From positions 1 through 64,000 of the forward strand of contig NZ_LHPC01000054.1 of the NCBI RefSeq assembly GCF_001297125.1: DNA of 64,000 bases. Direction: 5' to 3'. The notes below the pieces were generated by a model. The model searched no databases and was not told the DNA's origin. It worked only from the letters and a program-made list of their open reading frames with translations. This DNA comes from Pseudomonas sp. RIT-PI-q. GTDB taxonomy: Bacteria > Pseudomonadota > Gammaproteobacteria > Pseudomonadales > Pseudomonadaceae. Numbering within the stretch: the first letter of the stretch is position 1; every line of letters begins with the position of its first letter. Of the stretch, positions 8,540 to 18,336 are shown one piece after another. Both the position numbers and the translations under genes were made by a program.

Positions 8540-8848
8540 ATGACCACCTTCAGCAAGCGTTTAAAACAAGCCCGTACGGCCGCAGGGATTTCCCAAGAGC
8601 GCCTGGGTATAGACGCCGGGCTCGAGCCGGCTTCGGCCTCGGCCCGTATGAATCAATATGAGAAAGGGGTGCATTCGCCAGGTGAGAGTACGGCGAAGCA
8701 AATCGCGGACACATTGGGTTTGCCACTTGCCTGGTTTTACTGTGAAGACGAGGAGACTGCGTATTTGCTGCAATGCTTCCATTCGTTGAAAGGGAAGGAA
8801 CGGAAAAAGGCGATCGAGATGGTTGAGCGGCTGGCGCTCGGTGGTTGA
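8540..8848 (+). CDS. Xre-family transcriptional regulator
   Basis: 102-residue DNA-binding protein. The N-terminal HTH is clear: FSKRLKQARTAAGISQERLG, then the recognition region ARMNQYEKGVHSPGESTAKQIADTLG split over residues 36-61. The tail LLQCFHSLKGKERKKAIEMVERL is a short helical dimerisation segment. Length and layout match Cro/CI-type regulators carried by mobile elements. It is transcribed away from the operon at 8418-7037 and probably represses both promoters through the dyads at 8476 and 8504. Confidence 0.85.
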   Translation: MTTFSKRLKQARTAAGISQERLGIDAGLEPASASARMNQYEKGVHSPGESTAKQIADTLGLPLAWFYCEDEETAYLLQCFHSLKGKERKKAIEMVERLALGG

Positions 8849-9317
8849 TACGAGTGGGTGCTTTTCAAGGACGGGACGTACAGTGGACCAAGTGCTCAAG
8901 GTCTTGTTTACAAGCTTACTAGGACGCAGGTCGACGAAGCTCCTTGAGCTTGAATACGCAACCGATCTGTATCTCAGCAATTTTTCGCTGGCAACGAGTC
9001 AGATGAATGCCGCTACTGTGGGTAAGAGTTATTAGCAATCTAGGTGGAAGCGCAAGCCTGCCGCTGCGAAGCTTAAACTGACGTAGCCTACCGAGGAGGT
9101 CGACAGACTACGCCAGGCACCGCTTGCCCTATTTATTACCTTTTCGAGTACTAGCGTGAAGCACTGAGCGAGGGGGAAGGATTTTTCCATCCCGTCGAGC
9201 GTATAAACATGCGTTTACCCTTGTATTAGCCCTTCAGTCTGCAAAACCCGAACAGTCCGTTCCGAGATGGTTAAAATCCATACCGAAACAGGCAATGAGC
9301 CAAATACATGTGCATCA
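8849..9317. other. Gene-free stretch
   Basis: About 470 bp between the Xre gene and the end of the AAA+ gene. Small frames here have no recognisable content and I see no terminator or RNA gene. Confidence 0.4.
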
Positions 9318-12101
9318 TCAGGGCTTATACGTTTTGAACCACGATGGGATAAAACCGTTTATAGGGTTTGTGCCCGGGTTGAAAATACTCCCAGAAAAGG
9401 ATGTAGCTACTACGCCGCTGGTAGTTTGTTTTGTTGCTGAAGGTTTGGTAGCGCCTTGATTTTTGTGCGACGCCACAGGGGAGGCTTTGCTGGCATAGTC
9501 TTCGCGGACAAATGATTGGATGCCTTGTTCGCTCAAACGGGCATTTGCCACGTCGCTGAGGTTGGGGTTGGCCGCCAAACTGGTTTTGAGCCAATGATTG
9601 TCGCTGTTGGCGAATTCAAGTTGCCACTGCTTGGGCAGGACAGGGTTACCGGCAAGGTTCAGCATTATTGGCGAGTTTTCGTCGCTCTGCTCATAGGCTA
9701 CCAAGACTCTTACGACGTCCGGGTCGAGGCTTGGATTTTTCGAAAGCTCGAGATAAGCCTCTTCAAAATGGCTTTCCTGAAATGGATGGCAGGAAAGGGT
9801 GTTGTAGAAAAAAACCGAGCTCGATCCGGGTTTAAGCGCGTCCAGAACGGCTTCCGCATCCGAATCAGGAAGCGCCTGTAACAGAAGCGAAAGTTGGACG
9901 TGTCGACTGATGTTTGGATTTTTTGCAAGCTTGAGGAAGTGATCGCTGTCGGCAAGTATCACCATTTGCGCCTCATTTGATAGGTTCTCCAAACCAATCA
10001 GAGCGTCGATGATCTGGTCTGTCTTGTGATTGGCGATTTTTTTGTGGTACCCAGGGTCAAGCGCCGGGTTGGTGATGAGCAGGATAAATTGCACGCAAGT
10101 TTGAGAGAGTCTTGTGTCCCATAGGGCCTCGATGAGCTGCCCTTGCAACTCGACCGACAGTGTCGCCTGCTGGCAGATTCCTATACGGGTCTGATGGTTT
10201 TTTGTGTTGCAGAACAGCGCCAGTTTGACCTCATCGGTGAGGTGCGAACACGCTAGCAATGCGTCCTCCTGGATATAGTCGCTGCCATCCCATTTACCCA
10301 GTTCACTGGCCAGTAGATCCATTGGTGCTCTCGGGTGAAGACAACTGAGGCGATAAATCGACATGTCGAAGTCCGGTGCTTTTTTGTCTTTACTCAAGTA
10401 GCTCGCCAGCAACCGCTCGGTGCAATTGGGATTGCGGTAAACGCTCAGGCGCACTTCCACGTCTTTATCTGCACTGAGTTTTTCCAGTAGATCATCAGGG
10501 CATTCCAGGTGACAGGCCACCTCCTTTCGACGCACCGGATTGGGACTGTCGGCGTGTTGAATCATCTGCGCGATACTGAGCCCGTCGATTCTGGAGGCTG
10601 GTTTGAGCTTTAGCTTTTCAAACAACACCTCATATTTGCCGACCTGCTCCCTCAGCGTCTCGCGCAGAGGAACTGTAGCGCGGATGGCGCGTTCGATGTC
10701 TTCGTGGGTCAGGGTTTGTCCGTCGAGAAATGCACTTTCACGAGCCTCACCGACAGCGTTTTGGATATCGGCGCCGGAATAATCGCGACAGAGGGCTGCG
10801 AGTGTCTGTTGCTGCTGCTCAGTGAGGTGTTGCCAGTCTTCCTTAAGGTGAATGCCTAGAATGGCCGTGCGTTCTTTGGCGTTGGGGAACCCCACATAAA
10901 ACACTTCATCGAAACGCCCTTTGCGCAGTAACTCCGCCGGCAAGGCGCTGATGTTGTTGGCGGTAGCAATAACGAACACCGCGCCGGTTTTCTCCTGCAT
11001 CCAGGTTAGGAAGTAACCGAACAGCCGGGATGAAACTTCGGAACCTTCACCACTGCCCATGCCCACAAAGGCCTTTTCCAGTTCATCGATCCACAAAATG
11101 CACGGGCTGACGCTTTCGGCCATGGTCAGGGCGCGGCGCATGTTGTGCTCGCTTTCACCGATGTACTTGCCTAACAGCGAACCAATATCCAGACGCAGCA
11201 GCGGCAATTGGAAGAGGTGGGCGGCGGCTTTGGCGGTCAAGGATTTACCGCAACCGGGCATCCCCGCAATCAATACTCCCTTCGGTGCGGTCACCCCAGC
11301 GCGTTCGGCCTCGTCCAGTCGACGGAAGATTTCAGCGCGGCGTTTGAGCCACAGTTTGAGGTTTTCCAAGCCACCGATGTCACTGGCCGTCTCTCCGACC
11401 TTGACCATTTCCAGTACGCCACTCTTGGCGATGATTTGCTCTTTTTCGTAATGAATCAGTCCGAGTGCGGCATCGTTCAACTCCGGGTGCGGCTGTTGCA
11501 CCATGGCCAGCACCTGGCGAATCTCTTCTTCGCTCAACCCGCTGCAGGTGGCGGCCAAGCGTGGCAACAATGCTTGTGGGATGATCAGGTTCTGCTCATC
11601 GGAAAAGGATTCGATTTGATCGATGATTTCCTCGCGGCCAGGCAATGGCAGCGGCAGTAGAGTGATTTGAGATTCAATCTGCGGCGCAATGAACAGACTT
11701 TCTGCCACCAGTACGACAGCGCATTCGCCGCGATGATGGCGCTGGATCCGGTTGAGCAATTGCTTGAGACGAGCGATCGCCAACGGTTGGTTTTCCAGTG
11801 CAGCCTTGGCATCCTTGATCACGATCAGCTTGCGGCTAAGATCATCATCCGCCAGCGCCGGCAGGCAGTAGGCCAGTTCGGTTTGCGTGGCTTCGGTACG
11901 CGGTTGCTTGGTGTGAAAGTCGACCCAACCGTAGGCCAGGTTCCATTCCATAAGATGTAACTGCAGATTGACCCCGGCCAGCGTAAGAATTCGATCAACT
12001 CGGGCTTCTTCGCTGGACTGAATGAAAAAACCGGGGTAACCGGCGCTGAGATGTGCATGGAGCTTGTCGTTCAGAGACGATGCATTGTTAAGGGCACTCA
12101 T
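9318..12101 (-). CDS. AAA+ ATPase with C-terminal LRV-like repeats
   Basis: 927 residues. Residues 1-230 form an N-terminal domain resembling the one of Ycf46-type AAA proteins. The AAA+ module spans about 240-490: Walker A GMPGCGKS (G280-S287), Walker B CILWIDE (334-340), sensor 1 around IATAN (378-382) and arginine-finger region LLRKGRFDE (R396). From about 520 a helical array follows with recurring R.S.YRNPN, L.SKD and ..KNPNIS. units, which look like variant leucine-rich repeats. The ATG overlaps the stop of the preceding gene by 4 bp, so it is coupled to the nuclease-like protein. Likely the motor of a three-gene system with that protein and the WYL regulator. Confidence 0.8.
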   Translation of the reverse strand: MSALNNASSLNDKLHAHLSAGYPGFFIQSSEEARVDRILTLAGVNLQLHLMEWNLAYGWVDFHTKQPRTEATQTELAYCLPALADDDLSRKLIVIKDAKAALENQPLAIARLKQLLNRIQRHHRGECAVVLVAESLFIAPQIESQITLLPLPLPGREEIIDQIESFSDEQNLIIPQALLPRLAATCSGLSEEEIRQVLAMVQQPHPELNDAALGLIHYEKEQIIAKSGVLEMVKVGETASDIGGLENLKLWLKRRAEIFRRLDEAERAGVTAPKGVLIAGMPGCGKSLTAKAAAHLFQLPLLRLDIGSLLGKYIGESEHNMRRALTMAESVSPCILWIDELEKAFVGMGSGEGSEVSSRLFGYFLTWMQEKTGAVFVIATANNISALPAELLRKGRFDEVFYVGFPNAKERTAILGIHLKEDWQHLTEQQQQTLAALCRDYSGADIQNAVGEARESAFLDGQTLTHEDIERAIRATVPLRETLREQVGKYEVLFEKLKLKPASRIDGLSIAQMIQHADSPNPVRRKEVACHLECPDDLLEKLSADKDVEVRLSVYRNPNCTERLLASYLSKDKKAPDFDMSIYRLSCLHPRAPMDLLASELGKWDGSDYIQEDALLACSHLTDEVKLALFCNTKNHQTRIGICQQATLSVELQGQLIEALWDTRLSQTCVQFILLITNPALDPGYHKKIANHKTDQIIDALIGLENLSNEAQMVILADSDHFLKLAKNPNISRHVQLSLLLQALPDSDAEAVLDALKPGSSSVFFYNTLSCHPFQESHFEEAYLELSKNPSLDPDVVRVLVAYEQSDENSPIMLNLAGNPVLPKQWQLEFANSDNHWLKTSLAANPNLSDVANARLSEQGIQSFVREDYASKASPVASHKNQGATKPSATKQTTSGVVATSFSGSIFNPGTNPINGFIPSWFKTYKP

Positions 12102-13678
12102 GCGAACAAGCCTTTTGCGAAATTACCTAGGCTGCGGGCAAGATTTTTTGCGCCTTCTACAACACTTGAAGTCACGCGATTAACCACGGCGACCGAGGTT
12201 TTGACCAGACTCTTTCCTGCCTCGAACAATTGATCGCCGACTATACCGCCGGCCATACCTCCAATCATGCCGCCAATAAAGCCGCCAGCGGCGATGCCTG
12301 GTGGCCCGAATACGGTGCCTATCGCCATACCAATCGCACTACCGTGAGAGCCTGCCGCGATGGCGCAAACGGCCGAGGTGGTGGTTTGCCCCATGCGGTT
12401 GAGTGCTTCCTCTTTGGATAACTGGCCTGTAGCGAGTTGGTAGAGGATTTTTGTGTTGGAGAGTGCGATACAAGCAATGTTGGCGATCTGACCCGCAGGG
12501 GTTCTTTTCAATACCTTGCCGAGTAGACCGTTCTTTGCCGCGACTACCAGCGCACCACTGACAGCGACTTGAGTGAACACCTGAGTCGTGCTGCTCAGCG
12601 AGCTGTTGAGGAACTTTTTGAGATCAACGCTGGCAGGTGGGTTTTTCCGCCCTTGGAATCTATTCCAGGTTCGTCGCGCCAGAATGCGTACACCCTGCAA
12701 TCCCGCAGCGATGCTTGCGCCAATCAACGCTTGTTTGCCGATCTGTTTCGCTACGTTGATTCGGTTGGTGTCACTCCATTCATATTGGCGTGCCTCAGCT
12801 TCTTCGCGAGCCTTACGCTGCCATTTCAAAGCCTGTTCTTTGCTCAGAGGCTCGGAACGCACACCGTCGATTTCAACAACTTCGGTGCTGTTGACGATGT
12901 CTTTGCCTTGCCCCTCAGGAACCAGCCGTTTCTGCTCTCCGTATTCGCCACGCTTGAAAAGCTGCTCGGTGGCTGTGGCGTCGCTGCCGTATTTGGACTG
13001 GTATTCATATACCACGTTGCCTTGGCCGTCGACGATCACGATGTCAACTGAATTGAGGCCGTTGGAGTTGACGACTTTAGCCCGATACTCGCTGCCCTTG
13101 GTTACCGCGTCGATGTTGAAGGTGTCGACGTGATGCTGCTCGGCAATGAATCCATCAAGGTTTGGTGAGAAGCTGATGTCCCCATTGTTGTTGGTGATCA
13201 TCACCCGGGCGCCAGCAGTTGCTTCAGCAAGAGCCACATCGATACTGGCGGCGTAATGCCCAACCCCCAACGAGCCGCTAACCGCAGCGCCTTTCTCCAT
13301 TTCGCGAGCGATCCAGCTAGCCTCACTCTGACCGCGCAGTAGGTGAGCCTGCAACGACTTGGCAGAGCCATTGAAGCGAACAACCGACGCGACCACATCT
13401 TTGGCGGCTGTCAGGCGTTCGTCGTCGCTTTGCCATAGGGCAGGGTGTTTGTGAAACTCTTCGCCTAGCCATTCTTCAACGGGCATGTCCGCATGCTGTT
13501 CGCTGGAATACACAAATTCCGATAGCAGCTGAGCCGTCGCCTCGGCGTTATCCTCGCCACCGAATACCTGGGTTTCGATGGCCTTTGCCTGTTGCTCCTG
13601 GTAGGCATCGCTTCCAAGTACTACGCCGTCCAGCGGGGACTGATCGTTGGACTCACTTGCGTTTACCGATGGGTTCAT
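12098..13678 (-). CDS. PD-(D/E)XK-like protein with glycine-zipper membrane segment
   Basis: 526 residues, function unknown. Residues 176-240 look like a variant PD-(D/E)XK nuclease: FIAEQHH..TFNID (E180), SVDIVIVD (D212) and YEYQSKYG (Q227-x-K229). From about 325 the protein is hydrophobic and small-residue rich, ending in a glycine zipper around residues 440-485 (AIGMAIGTVFGPPG, GGFIGGMIGGMAGGIVGD), which would insert in or pack on membranes. It overlaps both neighbours by 4 bp (WYL gene before, AAA+ gene after), so all three are made together. I infer a membrane-tethered nuclease powered or gated by the AAA+ ATPase. Other readings, such as a toxin-like surface protein, are possible. Confidence 0.65.
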   Translation of the reverse strand: MNPSVNASESNDQSPLDGVVLGSDAYQEQQAKAIETQVFGGEDNAEATAQLLSEFVYSSEQHADMPVEEWLGEEFHKHPALWQSDDERLTAAKDVVASVVRFNGSAKSLQAHLLRGQSEASWIAREMEKGAAVSGSLGVGHYAASIDVALAEATAGARVMITNNNGDISFSPNLDGFIAEQHHVDTFNIDAVTKGSEYRAKVVNSNGLNSVDIVIVDGQGNVVYEYQSKYGSDATATEQLFKRGEYGEQKRLVPEGQGKDIVNSTEVVEIDGVRSEPLSKEQALKWQRKAREEAEARQYEWSDTNRINVAKQIGKQALIGASIAAGLQGVRILARRTWNRFQGRKNPPASVDLKKFLNSSLSSTTQVFTQVAVSGALVVAAKNGLLGKVLKRTPAGQIANIACIALSNTKILYQLATGQLSKEEALNRMGQTTTSAVCAIAAGSHGSAIGMAIGTVFGPPGIAAGGFIGGMIGGMAGGIVGDQLFEAGKSLVKTSVAVVNRVTSSVVEGAKNLARSLGNFAKGLFA

Positions 13679-14583
13679 TGCTCGGTTCCTGTCATGGTTT
13701 GAGTAGGGGAGTGCAGGTAGTGTTTGAGTTCGTTGTTCAGCTGCGCCTCAAGCCATGCGGGTACTAGAATTCGCACGTGAGGAATCCAGAAACGGATGAT
13801 GGAGAGGATCTGGTTAGCGTGGCTGATCAAGCTGCTGACAATTAACTCGCCACTTTCCAAGGTCTGAACAATCTGTTGTCCAGGCACCACCGGGCGGCGC
13901 AGGAAGTAGTAAGCAATCGCCGGCGCAACGGATAGCCGCACTGGGGTCTTCGTTTTGCTGAACCAAATGTCGTCGTCATCTTCGATTTGACGATGTACTT
14001 GTGGTTGAGGGACGAAAGTCTGATCGGTGATGTGCAACAGGCTGATGCGACTCAGCGTAAAGGCTTTCAACTGGCCATTTTCGGTGGCAGCGAGGTACCA
14101 GATGCCTTTGCTGTTTACCAAACGGTATGGAAACAGCGTGCGCGGCTTTTCTGCATAAACCAACCGGCATTGCCGGTGTTGGCGAATGGCCTTGTTCAAC
14201 TGCTGGAACTGCAGATCTTTGGGTTGTCCATTTTCGTGATGATGGGCTTTGACGAGAAAATTGCGATGCTCATCAGGGTTTAGCAGCGAACGAAAAAATC
14301 GATGCCCACTGTTTGGAAACAGCTGATTGACGCCAGTAAGTTTCGCGAACACTTCAAGATCTTGGGCCTGCAGTTTGCCTTGGTGCTCCGGGGCCAGCTG
14401 GTAACGCCCATCTGGCAAGCGAACGACAACATCGGCGAGTCTGCTCAGGTCGCGGTAGATGGTTCGTTCACTGACCCCAAACTGCTCAGCTAAATCGTAA
14501 CGGCAAACTGACTCGCCTTGATTGAGCTGCAAAAGGATGCCCGCCAGCCGAATAGCCAGGGTGTCGTGTAGAGGTGAGGTCAT
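13675..14583 (-). CDS. WYL-domain transcriptional regulator
   Basis: 302 residues from ATG at 14583 (MTSPLHDTLAIRL). An N-terminal DeoR/HTH_11-type winged helix (RYDLAEQFGVSERTIYRDLSRL, about residues 31-52) is followed by a WYL-type sensor (RLVYAEKPRTLFPYRLVNSK then IWYLAATENGQLKAFTLSRI) and a C-terminal WCX-like part. The longer frame upstream has no family similarity. WYL regulators commonly control phage-defence loci and respond to nucleotide or nucleic-acid ligands. It is the first gene of the coupled operon with the nuclease-like and AAA+ genes. Confidence 0.85.
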   Translation of the reverse strand: MTSPLHDTLAIRLAGILLQLNQGESVCRYDLAEQFGVSERTIYRDLSRLADVVVRLPDGRYQLAPEHQGKLQAQDLEVFAKLTGVNQLFPNSGHRFFRSLLNPDEHRNFLVKAHHHENGQPKDLQFQQLNKAIRQHRQCRLVYAEKPRTLFPYRLVNSKGIWYLAATENGQLKAFTLSRISLLHITDQTFVPQPQVHRQIEDDDDIWFSKTKTPVRLSVAPAIAYYFLRRPVVPGQQIVQTLESGELIVSSLISHANQILSIIRFWIPHVRILVPAWLEAQLNNELKHYLHSPTQTMTGTEQ

Positions 14584-15535
14584 GATTGACTGCCCAAATC
14601 CGTTGGAAGATGCACCGACCATAACGTCCGATACTGACAGGTGATGCCAGTGATCGATCAGGGGTGTCAATTTGCTATTAATTGGGGTCGAATCAAGCCT
14701 TTTTTTCAGTGTGTTAACTAAATGAAGTTTCGAAAATCCCATGGCGGGCGAGCGAAAAGCTGATGACGACACACAAGGTCGACGCGTCTCCCATGGTTAT
14801 GGTTGCGGCAACTGTTGGTGCTATTCGATTGGACGAGCCAATCGAAGGCCGCGCTGGAGGTACCAGCCCTGGTACTGTGAGGTGTTTTCCCACCGGGCGG
14901 TACTGTCTGGCTGGGAATCTGGATTGCGCGACATCAAAGGAGCCAGATGAACACGTCGCAATTAATGCGACCAGCGCCTCGGAATAGTCGAAAAACTAGT
15001 TCAACCCTACAAGTACTTGAACTGGCTCACTCAAAAACACATGCGTGAAGTCATATTTTCATTGATTTTTAAGCGTACAAATTATCTACAGCATGAGGGT
15101 GGTACCTTTATTTTCGTGACCTTATTGTGGACAGGCTAGACGCGTCGCGCCGTCATCAGCGGCATAAATTAACCCTACGGTCATCAGACTACCCTCAAGG
15201 GGCTTCACTGGGACTTGTATGAGCCATCATTTTTCGGGTTGCTCGTCAGGATTTCAAAGCCTAATAGCAATTAGTGCTAGCAAACAATTTTTTATATATC
15301 GAATGCGAGCGGCCTACATGCCATTTAAAGGAAAGTAGGATGTCATGAAAAATTGACGGCGTCGGCTTGATCATGCTTATTTCGCCGCTATGCTACCAGT
15401 GAGCAGCTGTCCCTTAAGGTTTGAGAAACGTGCAATTTGGTTTTAGCGGCGATGGATGTCAGTTCAGGAGTGTTTGACGCCTGATGTATTCGATACTCAT
15501 ATAATTTTAATTCCAGTAATTTGGCTGGAGTGGAT
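14584..15535. other. Long intergenic region with hairpin repeat copy 1
   Basis: About 950 bp without a convincing gene; composition falls to low GC towards the right. It holds the first copy of a hairpin repeat (14998-15052) and presumably the divergent promoters of the WYL operon and the SGNH hydrolase. Confidence 0.4.
14998..15052 (+). repeat. Hairpin-containing direct repeat, copy 1
   Basis: AGTTCAA and TTGAACT form a perfect 7-bp stem (14998-15023), followed by GGCTCACTCA, AACACA and GTGAA. The same arrangement recurs at 20844-20898 in the same orientation. It resembles no REP class I know. Confidence 0.6.
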
Positions 15536-17410
15536 ATGAGAGAATTGATTTTGTCAGCTACATGCTTGTTCGCTATAGGTGATGTAAGTGCTTCGATAGA
15601 ATGGGAGGTTGAAAGTCCGTTTCGATTAGTTGATTATGGGGGCGAAGGGGCTGGATTCAATATTAAAAAAGGTCAAACGGCGCTTGACTTCGTAGTCGAG
15701 CGCTTTGGACAAGGCAGCCGCGCAATACCCCCACCAATTTATAATCTGAGAATTAAAAAAAATTCAGACGCCAGCTTCAATTTCTCTAATGAGTACGTTT
15801 TTCCTAAGGTGGAAAAGGTAGTTGCACGATTATCAAATCCACCTATAGGTGACTGTAAGTGGGTTTATCAGGACGTAAGTGCCGTAAAGCCTTGTAGGAG
15901 CGACTTCAAATTTGCTGCGATAACACAATTTGGCACTGGAAACGCGATACTGTATGTGAGTTCGCCCTCTTCTGGGTTTGAGGATAAGACATCAGTCGTT
16001 ATTCGTGATCGTCTCATACTCGGAATGGGAGATTCGTTTGCGTCAGGAGAAGGAAACCCAGACATTCCTACTGTTGTTGATCGCAATGGCCTAGAGTCGT
16101 TTTATCAGAGCAATAATGATGCGTTCAAAAATGGCCGCTGGATGTTATTCACCCACCACTGGGTGGCTAAAAAAGCAGAATGGTTCAACGGGCAGTGCCA
16201 CAGGTCAATGTTAAGTCAGCAAGTTCTCGCCGCGCTCCGACTTGCAGGAGATGACAAACATTCAAGCATAACGTTGATGCCGTTGGCGTGCTCTGGGGCA
16301 GAAGTGCTTGATGGCGTGCTTACCCCCCAACAAAATCCCCCTGGAGGTGGAAAGACGGTTATCGACTCCCAAATCAATATGGCAGTCACCGGTCTTTGTA
16401 AGGACGGTAGGTTGAAGGAAAGTGATATAACAATTTATCGAGGGCATACCGGTTCGAAGGATATGGTTAAAACTGTTACACCTATAAAAAAATGCGTGGG
16501 CGAAATTCGAGTGCCAGATGCAATACTGCTGAGCATCGGAGGTAATGACGTGGCTTTCGCCCCCTCGATAGCATGGGCAACAATTCCTGCGGATAGCAGA
16601 AATTTTGCCGGTGCACGAGCAGTTAATATTACAAACAATCAAATAGAACCTGTATGTCCAAAAGAAACCGATCAACGTATTTGCGAAAAAAATAAGCCTG
16701 TGGGCAGGGATAGAATTAAATATTGGCTGCCAACCTATTATAGTTATATGCAGCAGCAGCTTATCTCGACAGGGTTGGCGGAAGAAGGGAAGGGCACTGT
16801 TTATCTTACCGCCTATCCAAATCCGAGTTACCTCGAGGACGGTAAAACGCTTTGCGGAGTAGACAGGAGTGCCGATGTGGTTGAACAGGCTCGATACAGT
16901 ATCCCTGTATTTTTTAGGCCTTCTGTATGGCAGCTGCGGTTTACCAAAGATGAAATGAAAGTTATGAATGACGGATTGATAAAACCTCTGTACCAGCAAA
17001 TGAAGGATAGCGCGCACAAATATGGATGGACGTTGGTTGATGGGTACCTTGATACAGTTAAGATGCACGGAATTTGCGCGGGATTTGAGCGTAAAGACTC
17101 TCAAGAAGGCAATGTAGAATCAAAACTCATCCCATTGTATCCACATATTGTCGGCGGTAAATGGTACCCCATTGCTCCGTGGGATGATTGGGCTTATGAC
17201 AGCTCTAAGGTTCGTTGGTTTAGAAATACAAACGATTCAGTACTGTACCAGAATGATGATACGCCTTCGATAATGAATGGTGCTTTTCATCCTGACTTCA
17301 GAGTTCACGCTGCGATTGCTGATTATATATATGAGTCGGTGAGTATGGCGTGGCGTGTGAAGGAGGGAAGAGAGGGTGTTAACTTAAAGCAACCATCAGC
17401 AGGGCTTTGA
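15536..17410 (+). CDS. Secreted SGNH/GDSL-type hydrolase
   Basis: 624 residues from ATG at 15536 (GGAG 7 bp upstream). Residues 1-24 are a signal peptide ending near SAS. The SGNH blocks are visible: block I LGMGDSFASGEGNP (D166, S167), the GxND block LSIGGNDVAFA (near residue 337) and block V AFHPDFRVH with catalytic His585. An N-terminal beta domain of about 140 residues precedes the hydrolase. This is a periplasmic or secreted esterase; substrate unknown. It overlaps the following frame and is probably co-transcribed with the lipoprotein. The gene is much more AT-rich than the core genes at the right end, which suggests transfer. Confidence 0.8.
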   Translation: MRELILSATCLFAIGDVSASIEWEVESPFRLVDYGGEGAGFNIKKGQTALDFVVERFGQGSRAIPPPIYNLRIKKNSDASFNFSNEYVFPKVEKVVARLSNPPIGDCKWVYQDVSAVKPCRSDFKFAAITQFGTGNAILYVSSPSSGFEDKTSVVIRDRLILGMGDSFASGEGNPDIPTVVDRNGLESFYQSNNDAFKNGRWMLFTHHWVAKKAEWFNGQCHRSMLSQQVLAALRLAGDDKHSSITLMPLACSGAEVLDGVLTPQQNPPGGGKTVIDSQINMAVTGLCKDGRLKESDITIYRGHTGSKDMVKTVTPIKKCVGEIRVPDAILLSIGGNDVAFAPSIAWATIPADSRNFAGARAVNITNNQIEPVCPKETDQRICEKNKPVGRDRIKYWLPTYYSYMQQQLISTGLAEEGKGTVYLTAYPNPSYLEDGKTLCGVDRSADVVEQARYSIPVFFRPSVWQLRFTKDEMKVMNDGLIKPLYQQMKDSAHKYGWTLVDGYLDTVKMHGICAGFERKDSQEGNVESKLIPLYPHIVGGKWYPIAPWDDWAYDSSKVRWFRNTNDSVLYQNDDTPSIMNGAFHPDFRVHAAIADYIYESVSMAWRVKEGREGVNLKQPSAGL

Positions 17411-17475
17411 GTATTACTGAGTTTTTTGTAGTGGTCGCTAATTTTTCGCTGTTTCAATTACAACTCGGAGACAAT

Positions 17476-18174
17476 ATGAAAACACTAGTGATCTGTGCTG
17501 CTCTTTTAGCGTCTGGTTGTGCCACATCAAACGCATATCTTGACATTCAAGGCGCGGCGTGGCGTAAAACTGAAGCGTTCTCTGCCACCCAGTTTGCAAT
17601 AGGGGTTATTGAGACGTCTGGACGCAATCGATTTGATCCTAAAGGAACGATCAAGGTTGTAGATTTTCCGGTGGTAGCGCAAACAACGTATTACTCCGAT
17701 GAAACTGCAAGAGCTGCAATCCAGGCAGAGGGAAAGTTCAAGCCTGGCGTTGTTGATGTGGACGCGGCCATTGAGTCAGAGATTCAGAGGCGTCAGAAAT
17801 CTCGATATGTAATATTCAGAACGCTAGACCCATTTAAATTGGTAGACAAGATGAATGCACCGGAAAATTTAACGGCGTTAACCTTGCTCAAAGGGCAGAA
17901 AAACCCGGTTATAGTTACTGGAACAGCTGTCTCGTTTGAAAATGAGCTGTATAAAAAGGTCGACTCCGGGGTTAAGGCCAATGCATCAATCAGTTCAGGG
18001 GCCGCTTCACCTCAATTTACGCTGGGGGGTGACTATAGCTCTGAGATAAAAGCCAGTTTTAGTGATGGGACAGTGTTTGCATATGAGTATTCTGCCATCG
18101 AATGGGATAGCAGTTCTCCGACGGCTAAAGTAAAGGGCTTGTCGATCGATAGACCTATGAATCCTTGGTACTGA
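17476..18174 (+). CDS. Lipoprotein of unknown function
   Basis: 232 residues from ATG at 17476, preceded by CGGAGA. Residues 1-15 form a lipoprotein signal with lipobox LASGC (Cys15), so it is probably anchored to the outer membrane facing the periplasm. The rest is mixed alpha/beta with no known domain. A longer in-frame start at 17407 is unlikely because it would bury the signal sequence. It directly follows the SGNH hydrolase with low GC as well, and may be its partner or immunity factor; that is inference. Confidence 0.75.
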   Translation: MKTLVICAALLASGCATSNAYLDIQGAAWRKTEAFSATQFAIGVIETSGRNRFDPKGTIKVVDFPVVAQTTYYSDETARAAIQAEGKFKPGVVDVDAAIESEIQRRQKSRYVIFRTLDPFKLVDKMNAPENLTALTLLKGQKNPVIVTGTAVSFENELYKKVDSGVKANASISSGAASPQFTLGGDYSSEIKASFSDGTVFAYEYSAIEWDSSSPTAKVKGLSIDRPMNPWY

Positions 18175-18295
18175 GGGTTGTCCGGGTTGAGGCAAGAGTG
18201 CCAATTCTGGTGAGCAAGGTGGTTGAGCGCACTCTTTTCTATGACCGAAGCTGCTGAAAGCTGGGAAGACAAGGCTTGGTTCACGATGATTAAAT

Positions 18296-18328
18296 TAAAA
18301 AAGCACCCCTTTTGGGGTGCTTTTTTTT
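18296..18328. terminator. Bidirectional intrinsic terminator
   Basis: AAGCACCCC-TTTT-GGGGTGCTT, flanked by A-run and T-run, lies between the plus-strand lipoprotein and the minus-strand MFS remnant. It should stop transcription from both sides. Confidence 0.9.
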
Positions 18329-18336
18329 CAGCATGG

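Noticed and set aside
15882..15902. TTGTAGGAGCGACTTC, resembling part of a Pseudomonas REP
   Set aside because: Inside the SGNH coding frame, only about 12 bases match and there is no palindrome.
16262..17104. 280-codon minus-strand frame inside the SGNH hydrolase
   Set aside because: Antisense frame; the plus strand carries catalytic blocks I and V and a signal peptide.
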